DNA of 15,233 bases from NCBI GenBank assembly GCA_037132075.1, contig JBAXPV010000059.1, positions 1 to 15,233 of the forward strand, written 5' to 3'. Under the pieces are notes generated by a model. The model saw nothing but the letters and a program-made list of their open reading frames with translations. It was not told where the DNA came from and searched no databases. The position numbers were made by a program, and so were the translations under genes. Of this stretch, positions 7,758-14,377 are shown piece by piece; positions within the stretch are counted from its first letter, which is position 1, and every line of letters starts with the position of its first letter. Source of the DNA: JBAXPV01 sp037132075. GTDB lineage: Bacteria > Bacteroidota > Bacteroidia > Bacteroidales > CAIXZF01.

Positions 7758-8468
7758 ATGATTAGAAAATTTATACCAAGTTTCATTATACTTTGCCTGA
7801 GCGTATCGATTACAGCACAAAATAGCATGCCAGGAAAGACGGCAGCGAAATATCCTTACCTTATTTATTTGCCTGAGCAGTATAGGAGTCATCCGGATAG
7901 CCTGTATCCCCTGATGATTTATTTACATGGGGGTTCGCACCGCGGTACTGACCTGGACTTGTTAAAAGAATGGGGTCCGCCGAAATTAATATCTGAAGGG
8001 AAACAATTCGATTTCATCGTCGTGTCGCCGCAATGCCCTGGGAATAAACTGTGGATATCAGAAAACTGGTTTGAGCCATTAATGAAGGATTTGATCAGCC
8101 AATATCGGATTGACACTGGATTTATCGGCGTCACCGGGATAAGCATGGGTGGTTTTGGCGCCTGGAATGTTGCCATGGATTTTCACAATCGGATTAAAGC
8201 CATTGTTCCTTTATGTGGAAGTTGTGCAGATTCGGTCAATATCTGCAAAATTCGTCATATTTCCATTTGGGCCATACATGGTGTCAATGACGGTTTAGTC
8301 AAGGTTATCAATAGTGACAGGCTTGTGAACAGGCTCAAAGAATGTGGCGCTGATGTAAAATACTCACGGCTCGAAAACCGTCATCATGGAATTTGGAACC
8401 TTTATGACACTAACGAGATCTATGACTGGTTTAAATCGGTGTATATTTCCAGAAAATCATCCAGGTAA
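7758..8468 (+). CDS. Exported alpha/beta hydrolase (esterase or peptidase-like)
   Basis: A 236-residue protein with an N-terminal export signal (MIRKFIPSFIILCLSVSITAQ) and then an alpha/beta-hydrolase fold. An oxyanion-hole-type strand reads LMIYLHGGSHRG. The nucleophile elbow GISMGG places the catalytic Ser at residue 129. The likely acid is D178 in AIHGVNDGLV, and the base is H209 or H210 in ENRHHGIW. The order Ser-Asp-His and the spacing fit the fold. By its overall pattern it resembles the predicted peptidase/phospholipase-carboxylesterase group; the substrate is unknown. It should act in the periplasm or outside the cell. An in-frame TTG at 7740 would put six polar residues before the signal, so the ATG at 7758 is chosen. 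Its 3' end overlaps the convergent hybrid kinase gene by 12 bp. The divergent neighbour is a TonB-dependent receptor. Confidence 0.82.
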   Translation: MIRKFIPSFIILCLSVSITAQNSMPGKTAAKYPYLIYLPEQYRSHPDSLYPLMIYLHGGSHRGTDLDLLKEWGPPKLISEGKQFDFIVVSPQCPGNKLWISENWFEPLMKDLISQYRIDTGFIGVTGISMGGFGAWNVAMDFHNRIKAIVPLCGSCADSVNICKIRHISIWAIHGVNDGLVKVINSDRLVNRLKECGADVKYSRLENRHHGIWNLYDTNEIYDWFKSVYISRKSSR

Positions 8469-11228
8469 AGCCTCCTGAGGCAGACGCGGAGTCCAATCAT
8501 CGATCATCTTTAGAAATGCTTTGATATCCAGCGGTTTGGTTAAATAGTCTTTCGCGCCAGCCTGAACCAGCTTCTCAATTTGCCTCGTCATGGCATCAGC
8601 ACTTATAATAACGACAGGGATATGGCATGTTTTTTCGCTTGATTTCAAATTGTCAAATACAATACTACCATGAACCTTTGGCAAGTCGAGATCGAGTAAT
8701 ATTAAATCTGGAGTGAATTCAATTGCTTCCATTACAGCGTTTTCCCCGGTTTTGGATATATGGAGGTGGATTTCCGGGCGATGGTTTTTGAGAATATCTT
8801 CCACCAGTTCAATATTAGAGATATTATCTTCAATATAGAAAACGGTAGCGGCTTGAAAATTAGTATTCGTATTCAGCTGTGTTGACTGTAATGATTGTAT
8901 ATCCCGATTGTATTGACTGTCAGCCTGTGGGAGCTCTATCCAAAAAGTACTGCCTTCTCCGGGGACGCTATCCACACCCACGGCTCCACCCATCACGGTC
9001 ATCAGTTTTTTTACAACAGTGAGCCCTAGCCCGCTACCTTCGATTTCTGATTTTTTCTCACCAAAACGCTCAAAGGGAAGGAAAAGTTTATCGAGATTGT
9101 CGGTGGATATCCCAATCCCAGTATCAATTACTGATATTCTGATGACAGGGATTTTTGATTTTTTGGAGTGAATTACGCTGGTTTTTATAATTACGGAACC
9201 TTCATTCTTGTTGTATTTAACGGCATTGTTAATCAAATTTAGTAAAACCTGTTTTAAACGATGAAGGTCAGCTTTTACAAAAAGTTGATTGTTAGGTGAT
9301 TCTTGCAGTTTGATACTTACATTTTTCTTTAATGCATTTGGAAGCACACTGTCAATCGTTTCTTTAATTGGCGAAAGTAATTGAACAGGTTCCATCAAAA
9401 GCGAGATCCGGCCCGCTTCAATTTGTGCTATATTAAGTACTTCATTGATTAAGTGAAGCAGGTGTACCCCGCTTGTCATAATATGTTTAATGCTTTTATT
9501 TTGCCCGGGTGTGAGTTCGCCCATTTGTAGCAATTGGGCAAAGCCAAGAATAGAATTCATTGGGGTTCGTAACTCGTGACTCATACGAGAAAGAAATTCG
9601 CTTTTGGCATGGTTCGCTTTTTCTGCTTCTTTTCTGGCACTCAGGATTTCATCCTCTGCTTTTTTTCTATCAGTAATATCAATAGCAATACCCCCAAGAA
9701 GATGGTTATGCCCAGGTCTTGGCATGACAAATTTTTGGGTTTCATAGGTACGCAATTCATTATCAAGATTTAAGAGGCTCTCTTCAATTTTCTGGTAGCC
9801 AAACTTTAATGAATTCAAATCATCAGCCAATAGTTTTTTCCCAAATTCGTTTGGGATAACTTCATACATGGTTTTCCCTAACCAGGCTGAAGCACCAAAG
9901 GCATTGTCCATATATTTGTTAACAAATAAAGTTTTCCCTTCATGATCTTTTAAAAAGACTGCAGCTTGTAAATAGTCCATGAAAACGGAAAATCGCGCCT
10001 CGCTTTCGCGGAGCGTTTCCTCTGCCATTTTCTGTTCAGTAATATCCCAGTTGGTCCCGATCATACGCAGGGGTCTGCCTGACTCATCATGTTGTACAAT
10101 AGACATAGCCCTGATATTCCGGACCGTCCCATTGGGCCATACAACTCTGAACTCAGTATCAAATTCTTTTTCACCTTTTAAGGCCATCTCGATTTCCGCA
10201 TCACCCCGCGCTTTGTCATCGGGGTGGAGACCCGATCGCCAGGCCTCATAGGCGCCTCCGAAATCTTCTTTATTGATGCCATAAAGGGCAAACATCTGAC
10301 CATCCCAGACAAGGATGTTGTTGACAACATCAAAGTCCCATATCCCAACACCCCCGGCACGTGTTGCTAAAGAAAGGCGTGCAGATACCTGTTTTACTTC
10401 TTCCTCAGCTTGTTTGCGCTTGCTGATGTCTGTTAAGGAGGTAACCCGAACATTTTTCCCTTTATAGAACATCATTTTACCACCCAAAATACATGGGAAT
10501 GTCGTACCATCTTTTCTTAGAGCGGTGGATTCATAAGGCTCTGTATATCCTGAGATCATTTTCGCCATCACCATGTCTCTATCTTCAGGCACGATCCATT
10601 CAGTTCCGTATTTGGTTAAAGCTTCTTCCGAAGTATAGCCAAACATCTTTTCAGCAGCCAGGTTTTGTTCAATACATTTTCCTTTTTCAGAAATGAAGAT
10701 CGCTTCAAATGAGGCTTCCGACAAGCCCCGGTATTTTTCCTTGCTTTCTTCGAGTTCTGCTTCAATTAGTTTCCGGTCTGTGATATCTGTTATAAAACCA
10801 TGCCATATTACTGAACCATCAGTCTCATTCTTAGGCATGGCATTTCCAAGCAGCCATCGCACAACGCCATCCTCAAATTTTACCCGGTATTCATAACGCC
10901 AAAGAGCCAGGTTCTTAGACGACTGCTCAATAGAGGCAACCACACCATCGAAATCTTCAGGATGAAGTCTCGAAAATACAGGAGAGGCATCTTTTGATAC
11001 ATCTTCCGGACTGAGCCTGTAAATATCACGAATCCCCTCGCTGGAATATGGGAAGCAGGATGTGCCATCGGAGCGAACGTGGAACTGATAAACCATTCCC
11101 GGAACCTGGTCTGCAATCGTATTCAGCCTGGTCAAGGATTCTTCCAATGCGGCTGCAATCCTTATACGTTCATCTATTTCCTTCTGAATATTTATATTGG
11201 CCTCAACCAAAAGGGTGTTTTTTTTCAT
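8457..11228 (-). CDS. Soluble hybrid histidine kinase: 4 PAS - HisKA - HATPase - REC
   Basis: A 923-residue protein with no signal peptide or membrane helix. It opens with a helical stretch of linker type (EANINIQKEIDERI), then four PAS domains at about 32-152, 163-273, 282-398 and 408-520. Most end in a D-I-T/S linker (DITDRKLIEA, DISKRKQAEE, DITEQKMAEE, DITDRKKAED). HisKA carries H551 in RMSHELRTPMNSI. HATPase_c at about 655-770 shows NLINNAVKY, DTGIGIS and GSGLGLT. The receiver at about 795-915 has D846 in LILLDLDLPKVHG and Lys in YLTKPLD. The ATG overlaps the stop of the upstream kinase as TGATG, so translation is probably coupled; an in-frame TTG nine bases upstream is less likely. The abrupt linker-like start suggests an ancestor with more N-terminal sequence. 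It has no Hpt or output domain, so it needs partners in trans. Confidence 0.9.
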   Translation of the reverse strand: MKKNTLLVEANINIQKEIDERIRIAAALEESLTRLNTIADQVPGMVYQFHVRSDGTSCFPYSSEGIRDIYRLSPEDVSKDASPVFSRLHPEDFDGVVASIEQSSKNLALWRYEYRVKFEDGVVRWLLGNAMPKNETDGSVIWHGFITDITDRKLIEAELEESKEKYRGLSEASFEAIFISEKGKCIEQNLAAEKMFGYTSEEALTKYGTEWIVPEDRDMVMAKMISGYTEPYESTALRKDGTTFPCILGGKMMFYKGKNVRVTSLTDISKRKQAEEEVKQVSARLSLATRAGGVGIWDFDVVNNILVWDGQMFALYGINKEDFGGAYEAWRSGLHPDDKARGDAEIEMALKGEKEFDTEFRVVWPNGTVRNIRAMSIVQHDESGRPLRMIGTNWDITEQKMAEETLRESEARFSVFMDYLQAAVFLKDHEGKTLFVNKYMDNAFGASAWLGKTMYEVIPNEFGKKLLADDLNSLKFGYQKIEESLLNLDNELRTYETQKFVMPRPGHNHLLGGIAIDITDRKKAEDEILSARKEAEKANHAKSEFLSRMSHELRTPMNSILGFAQLLQMGELTPGQNKSIKHIMTSGVHLLHLINEVLNIAQIEAGRISLLMEPVQLLSPIKETIDSVLPNALKKNVSIKLQESPNNQLFVKADLHRLKQVLLNLINNAVKYNKNEGSVIIKTSVIHSKKSKIPVIRISVIDTGIGISTDNLDKLFLPFERFGEKKSEIEGSGLGLTVVKKLMTVMGGAVGVDSVPGEGSTFWIELPQADSQYNRDIQSLQSTQLNTNTNFQAATVFYIEDNISNIELVEDILKNHRPEIHLHISKTGENAVMEAIEFTPDLILLDLDLPKVHGSIVFDNLKSSEKTCHIPVVIISADAMTRQIEKLVQAGAKDYLTKPLDIKAFLKMIDDWTPRLPQEALPG

Positions 11229-13168
11229 CAAATACAATGCTTTTGTATCATGGATTTTAGTATTCTACTTTCAATAGGTTTGGGAATATAGTCATTGCAA
11301 CCTGCTTTGATTGACTTTTCCCGGTCGCCAGAAAGTGCATACGCTGTTTGGGCGATAATAATCACATCTTTATTTTCCTTACGGATGAGCCTCGTAACGT
11401 CATATCCGTTCATATCTGCCAATTGAATATCCATTAAAATAAGATCAATGCCAGGGTTTTCTTGGAAAATCTTTACCGCTTCAGCTCCTGTTTTGGCAAT
11501 CAGTGTTTCTTTACTAAGTGGTTTCAGGATAAAGGCGAGATACGTAGCTGATGAGGAGTCGTCTTCGGCAATGAGTACTTTTAATTTCCGTAAAGCTGGA
11601 TTATTGTCGTTTCCTGAATTGTCCAGAGCCATTTTGTCGTTGTTTGTCATTACGTCATCTATTGGAATTGTAAAAAAGAATGTTGTGCCTTCACCGAATT
11701 CGCTTTCAAACCAGATCGTTCCACCCAGCAGCTCCACAAAGGCTTTGGTTATTGATAATCCCAAGCCAGATCCTTCGTATCCTCTTGAGATTCCTTCCTC
11801 GACCTGTCTGAAATGTTGGTAAATAATGTCCTGATGTTTTTGATGAATTCCGATCCCAGTATCTTTAATATAGAACTCAAGTTGGTTGTTTTTACGCGTA
11901 TATCCATATTCAACACTGCCATTTTGGGTAAATTTAATCGCATTATTGATGAGGTTGGTCAAAATTGTAATTAGTTTGTCCTTGTCAGTATTAATAATGT
12001 ACTCTTGCTCAGTTGGTGTTGTGTTGTATAAAAACTGTAATCCTTTTCTTTCTGCGGTTCTTCTGAAGAATTCGAAAATGGTTTCCAGTTTATTATTGAT
12101 ATTGGTTTGTGTCCGAAAAACAACAACCTGCTTTGCTTCAATTTTTGAAATATCAATAATATCATTGATCGTATTTAACATCCGGATGCCGCTTTTTTCG
12201 ATGAGTGAAATATACTTTAATTGATCTTCACCATTAAGATTTGGTATTTTCAGCAATTCAGAAAAGCCTAAAATCCCATTCAACGGGGTTCTGATTTCAT
12301 GACTCATATTGGCAAGAAAGGATGATTTTAAACGGTCGCTTTCTTCAGCTCTTTCTTTGGTTTTAATAAGATCTTGTTCGATTTGTCGCCGATCAGTTAT
12401 GTCGCGGTCAATACCACTATATCCAATAAGCACTCCATTTGAATTAAACAAAGGGTTTGCTGTTGATTCAAAATATCGGTATGATCCATCTTTGTGTAAC
12501 CATTCAACGACAACATTACGCCAACCTTCCTTCTTCCCAATGCAATTTTCAAGCATTGTTTTGATCGGATCGATGTAATCAGGATGTATCAAATCAAAGG
12601 TACTGGCTCCGATAAATTCATCAATACTGTAACCCAATAGTACAAAGATGGCGTTGTTACAGAAAGTGTAAACCCCCTCTAGATTGCTGATCCACACAAG
12701 GTCATTAGAGGTTTCAACCAAATGCCTGTATTTATTTTCACTAATTTTCAGGACTTCTTCAGCGAGCTTGCGCTCAGTAATATCCTTATCTGCCCCAATA
12801 AAGCCCTTTAGGTTCCCTAAATCATTAAACATAGGGATCCCATTTGTTAATAAACATACCCTATGCCCATCCTTGTGCAGATTCCAGTTTTCCAGATCAA
12901 CAATCGGGAGTTTCTTTTCAACGATCTCTCGAAAAACATCTAACATATGCTCCAGCTCATCTGGAGGCATGAGGTCAAAAGGCGATTTTCCCAGGATCTC
13001 ATTAACCGTATATCCCAGGATTTTCTCAATTTTTTCAGAACAATAAGTATACCTTCCCTGCGCATCAATTTCCCAGATCCAGTCAGAAGTAGATTGAATG
13101 ATAGCCCGGGTTGCTTCTAAATTGGCTTTAGTAATATGGTCAGGGGAAACTTCGAAAAGGGTATCCAT
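11228..13168 (-). CDS. Soluble hybrid histidine kinase: 2 PAS - HisKA - HATPase - REC
   Basis: A 646-residue cytoplasmic hybrid kinase. Two PAS domains lie at about 18-135 (IIQSTSDWIWEIDAQGRYTY through GADKDITERK) and 140-260 (NDLVWISNLEGVYTF through GIDRDITDRR). HisKA has H290 in NMSHEIRTPLNGI. HATPase_c has NLINNAIKF, DTGIGIH and GSGLGLS. The receiver, about 525-640, has the acidic pair in LIAEDD, D580 in LILMDIQLADMNG and Lys in YIPKPI. One oddity: the usual proline four residues after the phosphoacceptor is alanine (LADMNG, not MPDMDG). An open frame extends upstream to a TTG at 13309, but that 47-residue stretch crosses the putative promoter and a G8 run, so the ATG at 13168 is chosen. 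It is first in a two-gene unit with the 4-PAS kinase and divergent from the REC-Hpt gene, a natural relay partner. Confidence 0.9.
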   Translation of the reverse strand: MDTLFEVSPDHITKANLEATRAIIQSTSDWIWEIDAQGRYTYCSEKIEKILGYTVNEILGKSPFDLMPPDELEHMLDVFREIVEKKLPIVDLENWNLHKDGHRVCLLTNGIPMFNDLGNLKGFIGADKDITERKLAEEVLKISENKYRHLVETSNDLVWISNLEGVYTFCNNAIFVLLGYSIDEFIGASTFDLIHPDYIDPIKTMLENCIGKKEGWRNVVVEWLHKDGSYRYFESTANPLFNSNGVLIGYSGIDRDITDRRQIEQDLIKTKERAEESDRLKSSFLANMSHEIRTPLNGILGFSELLKIPNLNGEDQLKYISLIEKSGIRMLNTINDIIDISKIEAKQVVVFRTQTNINNKLETIFEFFRRTAERKGLQFLYNTTPTEQEYIINTDKDKLITILTNLINNAIKFTQNGSVEYGYTRKNNQLEFYIKDTGIGIHQKHQDIIYQHFRQVEEGISRGYEGSGLGLSITKAFVELLGGTIWFESEFGEGTTFFFTIPIDDVMTNNDKMALDNSGNDNNPALRKLKVLIAEDDSSSATYLAFILKPLSKETLIAKTGAEAVKIFQENPGIDLILMDIQLADMNGYDVTRLIRKENKDVIIIAQTAYALSGDREKSIKAGCNDYIPKPIESRILKSMIQKHCI

Positions 13169-13217
13169 AATTTTATAATTGGACAATACAATAACGGCAA
13201 TATATAGATGTGAATTA

Positions 13218-13225
13218 CCCCCCCC
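13218..13225. repeat. Eight-base C/G homopolymer in the leader of the 2-PAS hybrid kinase
   Basis: A run of eight C on the plus strand (eight G on the transcribed sense of the kinase) lies about 50-57 bp before the kinase ATG, inside the predicted 5' leader. It stands out in an AT-rich gap. Runs of this length can slip during replication, but there is no direct evidence of phase variation here. Confidence 0.8.
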
Positions 13226-13236
13226 GAGTAATTGCG

Positions 13237-13244
13237 CAAATATA
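13237..13244 (-). promoter_or_regulatory. Candidate -7 element for the hybrid kinase operon
   Basis: On the minus strand this reads TATATTTG, an exact TAnnTTTG match, about 70 bp before the ATG at 13168. I see no good TTTG or TTG at the expected -33 distance. If used, the leader of roughly 60 bases would contain the G8 run at 13218-13225. Confidence 0.4.
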
Positions 13245-13431
13245 GTATGATAATCAGATATTTTAACATATGAGATTGCGTGATACTGAAATGTTATTTT
13301 ATCGTTCAAAATTGAGATTGAGAAATACTTATTAACAGAAACAGATTAGAATAGGTGAATCTAAGCATCTTTGCTTCGAAAACCTGAAAAGCTTCAGTAT
13401 AATAGGATGATCATAGGTTAAAAATATCCCG

Positions 13432-14205
13432 ATGTTAAAGAATAAATTAATACTTCTTGTAGAAGATGAGCAAGTTAATCAACAAATTGCTTTAGCGCTC
13501 CTTCAACAATGGAATGCCGAAATCGACCTGGCAGAAAACGGTCAAGAGGCTCTAAATATGTTGCAAAAGAAAGCTTACGATCTCATTCTGATGGATATAT
13601 CGATGCCAGTCCTTGATGGTTTTTCTACAGCAAAAATTATCCGGAATGAATTGGGAATTACAACGCCGATCATAGCGATTTCAGCTGATGAGGGTGAAGT
13701 TTTCAAGCAAAAGGTACTAGATTCGGGGATGAACGACGCTCTTTCGAAGCCTATCAGTATGGATAGCCTGTTCGTTAAAATTGCCATTGCACTTGAAATG
13801 AAACCTGCCATTCAAAAAGATGGGAACGAGTCGGTGAATGCTCCCGATGCCAGAAATTATAAGCTTTGCGACATTGAAAAGCTCAGAAGAGTCTTGGGAA
13901 TCGACACAGCTCAGCTTAAGATTATGATTCTCAAATTCCTTGAAATCACGCCTAACTACTATTTAGATATTCTTAATGCGTATGAAATTAGCGATTTCAA
14001 GGCTATCAGCCAGACTGCGCATAAATTGAAGTCAAGCCTTGAACTCCTTTCTTCTATGGAGATGATCAGCAATATCAGGCTGATCAAGGAATATGCAGAA
14101 AGTAAAGAAAACAATCAGAAACTCATACCACTCATTCATTTTTTCCGTGATGCATATCCGGAGCTGTGTAAACAATTGAAGGAAGAACTATTAAATTTAA
14201 CATAG
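13432..14205 (+). CDS. REC-Hpt phosphotransfer protein
   Basis: A 257-residue cytoplasmic protein. Residues 1-125 are a receiver domain: LLVEDE acidic motif, phosphoacceptor D55 in LILMDISMPVLDG, a serine in AISAD and Lys in LSKPIS. After a short linker, about residues 145-250 form an Hpt helical bundle with phosphoacceptor H197 in SQTAHKLKSSL, the standard AHxLKxxx pattern. It has no kinase and no output domain. Such proteins pass phosphate between the receiver of a hybrid kinase and a final regulator. It is divergent from two hybrid kinases (13168 to 8457), which lack Hpt domains, so I infer it serves them and possibly the GAF hybrid kinase. Its receiver shares many positions with the latter's (WN, NGxEAL, DLILMD, MPV, IRNEL, GMND). 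No clear promoter box is visible; CATCTTTG near 13370 is one base off the -7 consensus. Confidence 0.9.
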   Translation: MLKNKLILLVEDEQVNQQIALALLQQWNAEIDLAENGQEALNMLQKKAYDLILMDISMPVLDGFSTAKIIRNELGITTPIIAISADEGEVFKQKVLDSGMNDALSKPISMDSLFVKIAIALEMKPAIQKDGNESVNAPDARNYKLCDIEKLRRVLGIDTAQLKIMILKFLEITPNYYLDILNAYEISDFKAISQTAHKLKSSLELLSSMEMISNIRLIKEYAESKENNQKLIPLIHFFRDAYPELCKQLKEELLNLT

Positions 14206-14206
14206 T

Positions 14207-14269
14207 AACCACAAGGCCATGTGTATAAATATGAGACAAAGTCTCATAATAATACACCCCCTTGTCGTT
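14207..14269. repeat. 63-bp imperfect palindrome directly after the REC-Hpt gene (possible terminator)
   Basis: The outer arms AACCACAAGG and CCTTGTCGTT pair at nine of ten positions. The inner arms GTGTATAAATATGAGAC and GTCTCATAATAATACAC pair at 15 of 17, with a perfect 8-bp tip stem (TATGAGAC/GTCTCATA) closing on the three-base loop AAA. An asymmetric bulge (CCAT against CC) separates the two stems. It begins one base after the stop codon TAG at 14203-14205. A strong hairpin in this place suggests transcription termination, but no T-run follows, so a protein site or a dispersed palindromic repeat is also possible. Confidence 0.75.
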
Positions 14270-14316
14270 CAAAAATATCATAATATATTGAAAGGCAGAT
14301 AGATATAATATTGGCA

Positions 14317-14324
14317 TAGGTTTG
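14317..14324 (+). promoter_or_regulatory. Candidate -7 element for the secreted HYR protein gene
   Basis: TAGGTTTG is an exact TAnnTTTG match 53 bp upstream of the ATG at 14378. A TTG at 14288-14290 is the nearest -33 candidate, with a long spacing of 26. It lies after the palindrome at 14207-14269, consistent with separate transcription from the REC-Hpt gene. Confidence 0.45.
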
Positions 14325-14336
14325 GATATGGGTTGG

Positions 14337-14352
14337 TCAGTATCAACACTGA
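14337..14352 (+). other. Small hairpin in the leader of the HYR protein gene
   Basis: TCAGT and ACTGA form a perfect 5-bp stem around the loop ATCAAC, followed by an AT-rich stretch (TTAATTTTTAAAC). It would lie just downstream of the inferred transcription start and 25 bp before the ATG. It may be a small regulatory hairpin, a dimer binding site, or chance. Confidence 0.25.
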
Positions 14353-14377
14353 TTAATTTTTAAACTAAACTAATATT

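Noticed and set aside
5325..8468. A SusCD-type polysaccharide utilisation locus
   Set aside because: There is no SusD-like lipoprotein or glycoside hydrolase, and the receptor is short for a SusC protein.
11229..11237. TTG start for the 4-PAS kinase overlapping the upstream gene more deeply
   Set aside because: The ATG at 11228 gives the classic TGATG coupling and needs no rare start codon.
13169..13309. A 47-residue N-terminal extension of the 2-PAS hybrid kinase starting at a TTG
   Set aside because: It starts at TTG, crosses the exact -7 box and the G8 run, and shows no domain. The ATG at 13168 gives a normal PAS kinase start.
14132..14317. Small open frame on the minus strand across the palindrome
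   Set aside because: It overlaps the REC-Hpt 3' end, the palindrome and the promoter region, with no domain or start signal.
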